DNA from: Zerene cesonia
Taxonomy: Eukaryota; Arthropoda; Insecta; Lepidoptera; Pieridae
Direction: 5' to 3'
DNA length: 64,000 nucleotides
NCBI RefSeq assembly: GCF_012273895.1
Contig: NC_052103.1
Location: forward strand, 4,340,001 to 4,404,000
The notes beneath the pieces were generated by a model. That model was not told the origin of the DNA, did not search any database, and worked only from the letters and a program-made list of their open reading frames with translations. Both the position numbers and the translations under genes were made by a program. Shown in pieces: positions 22,601-32,202 of the stretch (its first letter is position 1; each line of letters opens with the position of its first letter).

Positions 22601-23166
22601 TTTGCTGAATACTGATTTTTATCAATGAATACTTCGAGGACTTTGATAGTTTTTTCACATAATCGCTTTAACAAAGTCATATCTATATGATCAGTATGTT
22701 TGTTTATGCATAAGTTTATAAAGTCTACGGAACAATGTGGCAACCATTGCGCTGCCTTCTTTGGGTCTTCCTCATGTTTGTAAAATTGTTCAACACGTTC
22801 GCTGTCTTTCAGATGAAGTTTAATATATTTACTTAATTTAACCACCGCTTTAGACGTCATTTGTGGGAAAAGTGTCTGATGAAGATATTCAGAGTTAATT
22901 ATATGTTTATATTGAGATTCAGCTATCAACCATTCAGATCGATTAATTGCTCTTGAAACATATAGTAAATCTTCGCACTTTAGAACTTTTAAAATATAGT
23001 CGACATTTCTGTTTCTTCCAGCTATATCTATTTTTATTAAATTTACCACGTCTCCATCTTTCAGGTCGACTGTATCGAAACAGTAATTATCGCTGGATTG
23101 CACTGCGAGGTTATTTAGATGTTTATGCCTAGCTCCAAGGTGACTTCCTTCCAGCTTTATTTTCAT
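19612..23166 (-). CDS. Large uncharacterised helical protein, paralogue A (1,184 residues, single coding exon)
   Basis: I do not recognise a named family. The frame is open for 1,184 codons with no intron. The sequence is rich in Lys, Leu, Ile and Asn, has no signal peptide or obvious membrane segment, and looks like stacked amphipathic helices, perhaps HEAT/ARM-like; this is inference. Landmarks shared with the neighbouring paralogue are VLKCEDLLYVSRAI (about residue 60-75), DIKTFIKYLK (about 245), LNPSQPVLINALKHDPSLIE, MHNARPQPSPKLIL followed by KGDY (about 712), VSLQKHGIR, NSSIRHVAFKF and RHSYYIKSYNILK. It ends in an acidic tail (HSDSDNDD) that the paralogue lacks. The minus-strand sequence CTTGCAG|ATTTCAAGATG puts a likely splice acceptor nine bases before the start codon, so a 5' UTR intron is expected. 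A poly(A) signal lies at 19506-19501. It converges on HP1. Confidence 0.88.
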   Translation of the reverse strand: MKIKLEGSHLGARHKHLNNLAVQSSDNYCFDTVDLKDGDVVNLIKIDIAGRNRNVDYILKVLKCEDLLYVSRAINRSEWLIAESQYKHIINSEYLHQTLFPQMTSKAVVKLSKYIKLHLKDSERVEQFYKHEEDPKKAAQWLPHCSVDFINLCINKHTDHIDMTLLKRLCEKTIKVLEVFIDKNQYSAKTALKATSFLLRSDLIKYLDIIERQPSYAIPDFTKNSTELMMKQASDRIIKKFVTYCNHIDIKTFIKYLKKENIKKFLFDIVKDSNLSNRNLRFDTLTSFISAMSDNDRTEFVTQVLIDKIYVDEKCILPKPLKCSMEDFAKFTCQYKFIYIFDHFWYRYTTFNVAFTKIQELIDKQTSNDALISMFETLILAAGDSVDNLKSLIDYYEKYHKNTNQVKNTFIKCLITKNNFQNYDFATWKKFEEVFMNGILNENNEDIRTDESLKKICVEAVIIYYTLHMKKVPKAVENEFKFNTLKSYQKKFQRNEKEILFTYLYNTIMRQLNSHSSFTKEEFVEKTELLNKALNLLIDWDKDIANYPAVINAIKDLININEQNMWNVDFSNVYNKKKSWRKELFNESIKMNPSQPVLINALKHDPSLIERCPAKLDNLYFNNKILLKQYHKKIKTYWSESLAKQLVNIYMNQLNNVKCSKAVIRALCILLPDEDLQKFIIEYAPKEEKVDWNNTTEYTLIIQQNLAKIMHNARPQPSPKLILHYSKGDYLPFALPSLYSIFLNLNMTCSQRFIPMLLDTKVSLQKHGIRFAFIKLPPEEVKNILSKVLNEYKNSSIRHVAFKFTYKLLCKEKDPDRIQSIWNIMETFLDNLSDNENDAIYELLLNVEEVPITVRHSYYIKSYNILKSRVASKNPEDVQFKYSFGNTFISYARNIIDQLPPDFITEILLEYIDKDIIKDTHNLSKLELLSSYMLACTDEEFQMKKYTNLILPLLQKCFQNWDETNAHKKQFTLVLDVFLNTLRTDIKEFVFDKKKIVPKKLFETINLELLKNLDYPSNYLLMTKWQLTVAFVDILDKCDRRDWDLACESLVSEYSKICTDYIIEHCSKYFANIYVLFAQALYSCLNNFVNNNALHMLFKKMLQDEKNVQVYLAVLKLLNHFYTHVSSDEIVNHVEEIFKIVSDHPSVEVQIHYYNCRNVHLSTFAKRIYVKNMQELHSDSDNDD

Positions 23167-23721
23167 CTTGAAATCTGCAAGAAAAATATAGTTTTATTAG
23201 AATGAATACGATAATATTAATGGGCACTTACATACATTTCAAAAAATATTTACAAGTACTTCAAACTCGGTTAATTTATTTTAATCAATAAGGTTTTTCA
23301 ATAAGTAGCTTAGTAGGCAACGTCTATGTATTGCAATAAAAGTCTTCCAAAATTAGAGTTATACGTTCTGGAATTAATTTACAAAATATCAATTTTTTTA
23401 GTCAATACTTTAAATTCATGCTCAGTCGTCATTTAAGCACACTAAAACTGGGAGCGTAAAGGGTGATTTTCTAAACTGCTCTGGTTTTCCGAAGATTTGA
23501 TAAATCACAAGACGTGGGAGTAAATAAAACAAATTAAAGACGAAAATACAAAATTATATTTAGGTATCCGTTACAATATTAAAGTTCTATAACTATTAAA
23601 AGTTAAATTAACTTTGGTGCACCAACTTCCTCACAATGACATCTAGATGCCCTAATTAGGACACTTGAACTAATTTGTTTAGATAAGCAACCACAATCTA
23701 ATCTAGCTAATACGTCGAGAA
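23167..23721 (-). other. Spacer between the two paralogues
   Basis: About 550 bases containing the 3' UTR of paralogue B and the 5' UTR and promoter of paralogue A. A minus-strand AATAAA (plus 'tttatt' near 23276) could end B. A's splice acceptor ends at 23175. No TATA box was assigned. The short spacing fits tandem duplication. Confidence 0.45.
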
Positions 23722-26700
23722 TTAAAAATCATACTTGTATGTGGAACATAATATTTTTACTTCACTATCGGAATGTGCTGCGATTCTTTTAACGATTTCC
23801 AATCTAACATCCTGATCCAAAAAGTAGGATCGCATACCTAGCAATCGTAAAACAAGCATATATCCCTCTTTCCTTTCAGTACTATCTAGTATTGCATTAC
23901 AAAGCTCAATTTTCAGAGAAATGTCGCAAAAGGAAAAGTTTTCGAAAATTTCATTCAAAGCTTTACTGTAGGCGATTATGATGCTCGTGCCATAGTGTTG
24001 TACATCCTCAATTAAGTACTGCAAGCATATGTCGCTAAATTTTCTAATTGCTTGTACGTAAATATCCGCTTTCGTATTTATTTCGGGTCCCTTCGTTTCC
24101 TCTTTATAGGACTGAATGGATTCAGTATCATTGTCAGTATAGTTTTTCATAAATGTCTCTAAAATAGTTATGAGCTGTAGAGCAAGTTTTTTATTGGTAA
24201 TGAGCACGTAGTTTTCATCCAAAGGTAGTTTTTCTTCCAATTTATTGAGAATGAGACTGAACAATTTTACAGGCATTGGCATTTTTTTCTTAATAACAAT
24301 GTTTCCTATATCGCTACATAATCTATTGAACAAATGTCCAACATTAGCTTTACGCATGTTATCCTTCTCAAAAGACCAAATTGCGTCGGCGTTCTCTAAC
24401 AAAGGAAGCAGCATTTGTTCAAACCGTCTTATTTGTGATTGCTCACTTTGTGAGCTTACTAGGAAAGCAGACAGAACATTCATAAAATATTGACTAAAAG
24501 TTAGAGAAAATTTATCCTCATAAGATTCCATTAACATTTCTGTCATAAAGTCAGCGTCCATAAGTTCGATTATATCTTTTGTATTCGTAATCAGCTGACG
24601 TATAATATATTCTACATTACTTTTTTCTGGTAATTTTTTGAGAAACATGTAACTCTTCATGCAAAAAGCAGGTCTTACTTGAATTGGAACTTTGTCTACG
24701 TGGCTCAATGTCACAAAAATATTTTTATTATCATCAGCTGTTAGATTTTCTATAAATACATTTAAAACAGACCAAATGCTCTCAATATACGTTACATTCG
24801 TTTCTCTACAAAGTAAGTTAAATGCAGACCTGAAAACAGTAGCACGTATAGAACTATTTCTAGTCGACTTCCATACACTAGTTAATATGGCTAGAATTTC
24901 ATTAAATTGTAATTTTTTGCAAGCTTCGCGAATGATATGCTTTTGTAATGATACTGGAGTATTATTCAGATTGGAGGTCTCACCTAGAAGATCAATGCTT
25001 GTGATATTATGTAGCGATGAAGATAAGGAGGAAAGCACATATTGCAAGTAATCACCTTTAGCATATAACAATATTAAATTTAAGGCTGGCTGTGGTCTTG
25101 CTATATGCATGTTCTTTGCAATATGCTTTTGTATGGTAAATTGTTGTTCGTCTATTTCATTCCAATTAATTTTTTCTTCGACAGGAATATATTTGTGAAT
25201 TAGCGACGATAATTCCTTTGGAGGCAAGAGTACACACAATCCAATTATAGTGGATCTAAGACCGCAGTTTTGCAGGAGATTGTTATAATACAACTGTTTG
25301 AATTCATTAGCCAAATGTGTGTAATAAACTCTTATTTTACGAAATAGCCGCTTCATAGATATTTTATCGTTTAAATATAATGACTTAATTTCGTCTTTGT
25401 TTAAATGAATTATCTCTGGCTTGTGTTTTAGGGCATTAATGCAAGTGTCCTCTGACGGATTTAATATAATCGATTCATTAAGTAACAATTTTTTCCATGT
25501 TTTATTCTTGTCATAGATGCTGGTTAACGTTGTGTCCGATACTTTTTCTTTTGTAAATTTGGATAACTCCCTTATTTTGGTCAAAAGTTCTGGAAATTTT
25601 GATAAATCTTTCTTCCAATCGACCAATAGGTCGAGCGTATTGTTTATCCAAACAATAGTTTCTTCAAACTCGTGATCATTCTTTGTTAGTTTTTCGTAAT
25701 GATTGTCTAGTTCTTTGTTTACATGGTTAAACAAATATTCAAAGACTTTTTCTCTGTCATTATTATTTAATCCATTACGTTCTTTTTTAAAGGTACTAAA
25801 ATTGAACTTTGAAATTATAATCTCAGGTATGACTTCGTTATGGATTATTTTATACAATATAATGTGTTTAATACAAGATTGTAACTCATGATCGGATTCT
25901 GTATATACTTCCATACTAAAGAATAGGTCGTTCAAAATTTTCCATGTCTCTTGATCCATGGAATATGCTTTTGTCGAGTGTAAGAGACTGTTGATGAAAC
26001 TAATTTTAAATATGAATGCTTCATTTATATGATGTGCCCGGTAGTACTCGAGTAAATCGTGTATATTCTGCGAGTTATTTCTGGCACAACCTAGAATAAC
26101 TGACATCATAGCAAGTCTTTCGCTTGGATTAGATTCAATCCGGATTAATTTTTTTAAATCTCGAAAAGCATCTTCAAAAGAAGCAAATCGATACCAGGTG
26201 TAAATATTTTCTAAAGTGCCCGGCTTACACTGATAAGGAATTAATTCCTTGCTCTTTATATCAATGAAGTGCTTTCTAACAAATTCGAATCTATTTTTTT
26301 GGGGCATCCGCACTATAAAGTGTTCTATCTCCCTTCCCACGTAATGTGCTAAGTTTCCATTTATGAGTCGATTTTCAAGAAAGTCCTTTATATCATCTTG
26401 TTTAATATATTTTGCAAATGTTTTTATATCAACTCGATCAATATATTGCTCTAACTGGTTTAATATTCGTTCAGGACATTTGGTCATTATTAATTTTGTT
26501 GTCTTCGGATTAATCCATGGCCTATGGTGCTTTTCAACACTATCAAGTATATCTAAATATTTTTCAATATTTTGGTTTGCGTACTTCATTCCAACTTTAA
26601 GAGCAGAATGGATATGTACTCGATGATAATTATCAATATTAATATTGCAGTAGATATGAAGAAAATTCAATGATATCTCACTGAGTCGCATTAACACGGG

Positions 26701-27207
26701 TAGTGATATATCGTTGACATATTTCACGATATTTTCAGCGATAAATGACGTAGAACAGTAAGGCAACCATTTAATAGCACATTTTAAGTTTTGGTCTTTT
26801 AAATGCAAAAAGAAATCTTCCGCGCGTCTTTCATCCCTTATATGTAATCTGATATGCAATAGAAATTTATTGCGTGCTGTGGTAATCATCTCTGGGAATA
26901 TTTTGTTAAATAAATAATCAGCGTTGATTATATTTGAATACTGCGGATCATCGATCAACCAAGTTGATCCTTTAATAGCCCTTGAACAATATAATATGTC
27001 TTTGCATTTTAGTATTTTAAGAACATATTCCAAGTCCTTTTTACGGCAAGCATAGTCAATCTTAAATAAGTTATCCAAATCCGGGTCATCGTAATTGATG
27101 TCCTCATTGTATTTAACTGTTGTTTCCTTAATAGCATCGTTGACTAATTTGTTGAAATTACGATGTATTTGGCCGAGTGTTTTTTCTTCAGCCAATGTAG
27201 GCGCCAT
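23722..27207 (-). CDS. Large uncharacterised helical protein, paralogue B (1,161 residues from preferred start)
   Basis: This is a full-length paralogue of the downstream gene in the same orientation, and again the coding region is uninterrupted. The preferred start is MAPTLAEEK at 27207, in a good context (AAAATGGCG). A further Met lies 19 codons upstream at 27264, but the intervening sequence contains TTACTATTGCAG, a strong splice acceptor, so those codons are probably intron or UTR. Shared blocks include ILKCKDILYCSRAI, STWLIDDPQYSNIINADYLF, DIKTFAKYIK, LNPSEDTCINALKHKPEII, MHIARPQPALNLIL with KGDY (about residue 704), VSLQKHIIREA, NSSIRATVFRSAFNLLC and VPIQVRPAFCMKSYMFLK. No catalytic motif, signal peptide or transmembrane segment is visible. 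The family looks helical-repeat-like, and its function is unknown to me. Confidence 0.88.
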   Translation of the reverse strand: MAPTLAEEKTLGQIHRNFNKLVNDAIKETTVKYNEDINYDDPDLDNLFKIDYACRKKDLEYVLKILKCKDILYCSRAIKGSTWLIDDPQYSNIINADYLFNKIFPEMITTARNKFLLHIRLHIRDERRAEDFFLHLKDQNLKCAIKWLPYCSTSFIAENIVKYVNDISLPVLMRLSEISLNFLHIYCNINIDNYHRVHIHSALKVGMKYANQNIEKYLDILDSVEKHHRPWINPKTTKLIMTKCPERILNQLEQYIDRVDIKTFAKYIKQDDIKDFLENRLINGNLAHYVGREIEHFIVRMPQKNRFEFVRKHFIDIKSKELIPYQCKPGTLENIYTWYRFASFEDAFRDLKKLIRIESNPSERLAMMSVILGCARNNSQNIHDLLEYYRAHHINEAFIFKISFINSLLHSTKAYSMDQETWKILNDLFFSMEVYTESDHELQSCIKHIILYKIIHNEVIPEIIISKFNFSTFKKERNGLNNNDREKVFEYLFNHVNKELDNHYEKLTKNDHEFEETIVWINNTLDLLVDWKKDLSKFPELLTKIRELSKFTKEKVSDTTLTSIYDKNKTWKKLLLNESIILNPSEDTCINALKHKPEIIHLNKDEIKSLYLNDKISMKRLFRKIRVYYTHLANEFKQLYYNNLLQNCGLRSTIIGLCVLLPPKELSSLIHKYIPVEEKINWNEIDEQQFTIQKHIAKNMHIARPQPALNLILLYAKGDYLQYVLSSLSSSLHNITSIDLLGETSNLNNTPVSLQKHIIREACKKLQFNEILAILTSVWKSTRNSSIRATVFRSAFNLLCRETNVTYIESIWSVLNVFIENLTADDNKNIFVTLSHVDKVPIQVRPAFCMKSYMFLKKLPEKSNVEYIIRQLITNTKDIIELMDADFMTEMLMESYEDKFSLTFSQYFMNVLSAFLVSSQSEQSQIRRFEQMLLPLLENADAIWSFEKDNMRKANVGHLFNRLCSDIGNIVIKKKMPMPVKLFSLILNKLEEKLPLDENYVLITNKKLALQLITILETFMKNYTDNDTESIQSYKEETKGPEINTKADIYVQAIRKFSDICLQYLIEDVQHYGTSIIIAYSKALNEIFENFSFCDISLKIELCNAILDSTERKEGYMLVLRLLGMRSYFLDQDVRLEIVKRIAAHSDSEVKILCSTYKYDF

Positions 27208-27264
27208 TTTGTAACGCTGCAATAGTAATGGATTATCTTTTATGAAACATGCTGATAGACACAT

Positions 27265-30200
27265 TGGACATGAAGAATAGTATTAATTAGGTACATTTCC
27301 ATATCGTACATTTAATAAACATATTATAAGTCTAAATTGATTACCTAAACAATTTTTTTTTTGTTTGCCTATATATAAAATCCGTGGGCATTTTATTTAT
27401 ATTTTTATACATATGCGTAGACGTATACATATAATAATATAGTGTATTGATATAAGCGTCATAAATTCCTAAAACATATTTTCACCACTCGCCTACAAAC
27501 TTGTGCTTGGGCAAATTTGTTTTTAATTGTGTTATATTTAGCTTTGTATTATTTGAGATTTCATTTTTATTTCAAAGCAGAATTCACATTCTAAAAATAA
27601 ACATCAAGTGACGTCATAGGTATACTTGCCGGCAACTTGTCACTGGTTTAGGTACTAGATACAACGTTTATACTTTAATTATTAGTTAAGTGTTTTATGT
27701 AATTTGTGCATCATATTAAATAAGTTCAACTTGTCCGTATAACAGAATTTTCATTAGAATAAATATTATCTTACCCTTTGCTGTTGAATGTTATTCAAAA
27801 GATCAAACTCACTATTACTTCAAAAATACATTCGTAAGAATATCCCACCATGTGTTAAGTACTAATTATTCATAAGCACTTCAATACAGTTATAGGATAA
27901 ACTATCATGAAAAGAATAGATGAAGATTGCCGATGACCAATGTAAATAAATATACTATTTAATTTTTTCACATGAGTCATAGCTGGTCGTGTATTGAACC
28001 GATGTTGCCGTTTTTAAGAACTTTTCGTTGAGTCCAGGTAAAACCTGTACGATTGAACAAATTTATAATAAAAATGTACATAATTACATATAATCATATT
28101 ATGTTACTTGATAATTATGAAATTACACACATTCTCACATTAATAAAGATACATTAAAGGGTAATTGTGTTAGCTGGGTGTTTCATTCTTCATTGAAAAT
28201 TCGAAGATAACCTTAATAATCTCATCAATATTGTTTCGATCAATGCAAGACAATATTATGTATAAGAGTAAATAAAGTTACGACGTTGGTGGTGCATTTT
28301 GCTAGTCTGTTGGCGCCTTAATCCAGATGCTCATAAATGATCGAAGGCCTGCGTGCCTATATTTGCAAAAAAAAAAAACCATTAATGATGATGAAATGAT
28401 GTTTTCCTCTCAATTAATTTACCCTATTGATATAGTTATAAAATAAAAATTAATTTAGCGTAGTGATATAGACTGCAGAAATATATGTTTTCAATTTGAA
28501 TAGCATAATTATATTTAAGATTATATATTCTTGGTTATTGTAATTAATACATAAACTGCTAAACATGTATGGTGCATATTTCTATAAATATTGGGAAACA
28601 TTGATTTATTATGCTGGCAACACAGTTTGAAATACGAAATTATACATCATATCTATCTATCTCTTTCCCACCAACGCAACTCGGGTATGTCTTTTCAATG
28701 AGGTAAATCATATCAAAACACAGATTAAACTACACTGGTCCTGTCATTTTAATGCTATTCGGAAATATGCTATTCATATTTTACGTTCATACATTTTATA
28801 CAGTATTTAGATTAAATGTCATAATAATACTGAAACTTATTGGAAATCAACTGTTAGAAAATATTATCCGTAAAACATTAGTTCACATAACTTCTATAAA
28901 CCTGTAGATATGTAATTATTACAAAATCTGTGACTACAATGTATAAACTGCATTCAAAGCATCGCCTTCAACGACATATCCTGTAATGAGAATTCTCACA
29001 TAGCACCTGCAAATGCTCAATTCCAAATCTTATACATATCTGCTATTATAAAAAAAATCCTATTGCAGTTTCACGCCTTCATTCATTCTTTTGGCCTTGT
29101 AATTAGCTACTTTTAAACTATATGTGTACTTATCCGACTTCAATAATTAGTAAAGTGTGACTATGTGAGATGGGTAAATCAACTATCGTGAATTAATCAA
29201 CATGCAAAAAAATTTATTGGTGTTTGTTAGGAGTTTAGCAGGACTAGGTATTACTTATATAGATTATATTATCGCATACAGTTAAGCTATTCCGTGATGA
29301 TGACAAATGGGTTAGCTCTTCTTTTAGCTCTTCACGCTTTTACTACCTTTACATGTATAACGGACAGATTAAAAAAAAAAACTCAAAGTTCCTTTTTATG
29401 GGACTAAGATGGTTATGGATTTTGTCTTAATTTATCTTAGCCCTTGCTTTAGTATTGTCAATCCTTCGAAAAAGATAACCCTCATGTTTATGGAGGTCTT
29501 AACTTTCTAAATGTTTATAGGTGATAGTGAGAAGTTCACCATCACGATCAATCAGTATTTTTTTCCTACTCATTAAAAAGAACACAATTACACATAATAT
29601 TTCCAGTCGTATCTTACACAGCATATGAAGTCAGTAAATATAAAGCAAAACAAATAATACAATCAGTAGATATCTACAGTGACTAGATTATTAACGGTTT
29701 CCGATACGGATCAGTTCAAACTGAGAATTTAATAAATACGTCCAACATTGAAGTATTGACAGACATGTTTATAGTATAATTCGTGACTTGGACGTGCCTT
29801 GATAAAATAATATAACGAAAAAGTTTCAGGTATACGTTATAAAATGGTAATGAACGTGGGATGGTGCAATTTGAACACACAATAAATATTTGCTCAGTTT
29901 TTTTGCGGCAATCGTTTACGGCTAACCAAAATATGATATCACTTATTTATAACGACATATTACACCGTCGAACAAAATGTAATTTTTTAAAGTACATTTA
30001 CACACAATTGAACTATTTCACGCTCGAGTGAATCTATGGTTTTCTAATATTTCATCGTTATAGAAATCGGTGTCTGTTATTGCAACATAATGATATTCAA
30101 TGTGAATTTTGTGTGAACCAAGGAACTTGGCTTTGGGTGTGGTATAAAAGGTCAAAATATCGGTCAATCGCAATTAAAGGTCGGCAGGAGATCGAATCAT

Positions 30201-30360
30201 TACTGGATATTACCTACTATATAACCTTAATCTTTTTAATGTCAAATAACATTTAGCAATTTGTGGATATTCATATTTGTATGGTCCTAGTAAAGCGGAT
30301 TTAAAAAAGTTTGCCCCGCAACAATAAGGGTTTCATATAAATTAGCTTTATTTTATTTCA
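27265..30360. other. Gene-poor AT-rich DNA upstream of paralogue B
   Basis: The promoter and 5' UTR of paralogue B should lie at the left end, but no core element was assigned. The rest holds scattered A and T runs and no open frame, RNA gene or repeat that I can support. Confidence 0.5.
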
Positions 30361-30545
30361 TACTGGCTTTTGCCCGCGGCTTCGCACGCGTTCGGTGTAG
30401 TTAAATATTATACATATAAACCTTCATCTTGCATTTGCATCACTCTATCTATTAAAAAAAACCCATCAAAATCCGTTGCGTAGTTTTAAAGATTGAAGCA
30501 TATTTTTTTAGAGAAAATGACTTTGTTTTATACTATGTAGTGATA
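30361..30545 (-). repeat. Lepidopteran repeat copy ('tttgcccgcggcttcgcacg')
   Basis: It begins 'tactggcttttgcccgcggc', contains 'ccatcaaaatccgttgcgta' and ends 'tttatactatgtagtgat'. These phrases mark a widespread lepidopteran interspersed family; a related fragment is at 11925-12060. Its autonomous class is uncertain. Confidence 0.6.
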
Positions 30546-30726
30546 TCAAGTGCAAACCTTCATTAGGGTAAAATACGAGTAAAGTTTACCTTGGATTCAA
30601 AAATAGAACTTCAAAACACTTAACTATTTTTGATTTTTAGCTTTATGGCATTGAATTGCTTTATAAAGGGGGTGTCTTATCAGCACCTAAAGTGAAAGCG
30701 TAGAAGAAATTCGATTACTTTGGCGG

Positions 30727-30802
30727 GATCACGGGTGGCCGAGAGGCTAGGCGTTGCCACGGTTTGGCAAAAAGACGCGGATTCGAATCCCGCCTCGTGA
30801 TC
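30727..30802 (+). tRNA. tRNA-like gene with a 9-bp acceptor stem (identity unclear)
   Basis: A 76-nt cloverleaf can be drawn. The acceptor has seven Watson-Crick pairs (GATCACG with CGTGATC), extended by a G-T and a G-C pair to nine. The D stem is GCC/GGC, the anticodon stem TTGCC/GGCAA with loop ACGGTTT, and the T stem GCGG/CCGC with loop TTCGAAT and one A-C mismatch at its base. The A box (TGGCCGAGAGG) and B box (GATTCGAATCC) match the Pol III consensus, and a T6 terminator follows at 30806-30811. By position the anticodon would be GGT (Thr), but position 33 is C instead of the usual T. The extended acceptor recalls the 9-pair stem of eukaryotic tRNA-Sec, but there is no TCA anticodon and no long variable arm. 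It could be an unusual tRNA, a tRNA pseudogene, or a tRNA-like non-coding RNA. Confidence 0.6.
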
Positions 30803-30805
30803 AAA

Positions 30806-30811
30806 TTTTTT
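30806..30811 (+). terminator. Pol III T6 terminator
   Basis: Six consecutive T residues start three bases after the tRNA-like sequence, the expected place for Pol III termination. Confidence 0.6.
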
Positions 30812-31833
30812 CTATTCTTTCAAAATTTCTCACACTTAACTATTAGCCGTGGGAGGCGAAATACAAAACATTGTTTAGGTACTAAAGAGAGGATAATGGT
30901 AAATATTACGGTAGGTAATATACAGATAATTTTTAATAACGAATACTGAAAACAGTAGTTTTTAAAGATTAGTACGCTGATTAATATGATAAATTAAACA
31001 AATTTACTAACACTGTCTAGATCTCATTATAAATCCAATTTCTTTGTACTTTAGTCAAAACGAAATGTTAATTAATTCGTATAATTATTGTACCGTCTAA
31101 TTAATTCAAATGAAAAATCTAAATTAAAATTATAAACCGGAAGTTTCGTAACCGAAAAATAAGAAAAGTTTATACAGGAGGTCCGATAGGATGATCTAGA
31201 ATATTTCAACATCATCTGCAAGGATTGCTTTGCTGATAAAGCTATAAAGTATGTTAATCCTACAGGTACATTATGTCATATATTTATGTATGGGGTATGG
31301 GCGTAAAGTAAATAAAATTATAGATAAATTAGTTTTGTGTTTCCGTCTGTTATTTTATTGTCTAGTTTATGTGCAATCATAAATTTGCGATTTGTGTGAT
31401 TTATGCTAGTTCTGATAAATTGATTGCTGGTAAACGCGTTCAGAACAAATTGTTTCATGTAGGTATTATATTTAATTTTATATTATTCACTCAAAACATT
31501 ATCTGTTGTATATTAAGAAAAGGTTTTGTATATCAACTTATTGAATTGAGATAAATTGAGACTCAAAATAGGTAAGACTAATATTCCATTTTTTCTTAAT
31601 ATAAATCTAGTAGATACCAATGAATAAATGAAAATGAAATGGTTAATTATTAAGGTTAATTATAAGGCAAAAAAGAAATATTTCAACCTAACATAAAACC
31701 ATGTAAGTATGTCAACTATAAATTACCTAAACTAAAACATTATTTCTATAGGTATCAGAAAAAAGTAACTGTTATCTATTAAAGGCAATTAGTAATTTAT
31801 TCCAATAATTGAGCAGCATGACATTTTTTCCTG

Positions 31834-32202
31834 TTAGGTTTTATAATTATAGAACTTATCGCACATCCTGCTATAGTTCCGTAACGCTATAGAAATTCTA
31901 ATAACGCATTTATCGTCTTGACTGTTCGAGATAGAGCCACACCCATTCACCGCGTTCTTGCTCCAATATCTATCGGATATTCTGAAGCCGAAACGAGGTT
32001 GCAACAAGGGGCTATTTAGTAATTTATTGTGGGGTAACACGCACTTATACGCAACAAGTGTTGAGAATGTTATGTGGCCTTTCTTATCAAAATAGACTAT
32101 ATTTGAATTCGTATTTGTGTATTGCGAATCTTGAAATCGACACTTTTCTGACTGCTCAGCGCTTACAGTTTGTTCAAAGGATTTAAATAAATGTTCCATC
32201 AA
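31834..32202 (-). CDS. Doubtful single-exon open frame, 122 codons
   Basis: The peptide begins MMEHLFKSFEQTVSAEQSEK and has mixed, protein-like composition (charged, polar, several Cys) in a stretch that is GC-richer than its flanks. There is no recognised domain, signal peptide or promoter, and no nearby partner exon was found. In 30 kb of AT-rich DNA a chance frame of this length is unlikely but not impossible; it could also be part of an unrecognised repeat. Confidence 0.15.
   Translation of the reverse strand: MMEHLFKSFEQTVSAEQSEKCRFQDSQYTNTNSNIVYFDKKGHITFSTLVAYKCVLPHNKLLNSPLLQPRFGFRISDRYWSKNAVNGCGSISNSQDDKCVIRISIALRNYSRMCDKFYNYKT

Noticed and set aside
22202..26626. Plus-strand frames of 60-119 codons within 22202-26626
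   Set aside because: Shadows of the two long minus-strand coding regions, with no independent support.
30727..30802. Selenocysteine tRNA
   Set aside because: The 9-pair acceptor stem is suggestive, but there is no TCA anticodon and no long variable arm, and the sequence does not resemble animal tRNA-Sec.
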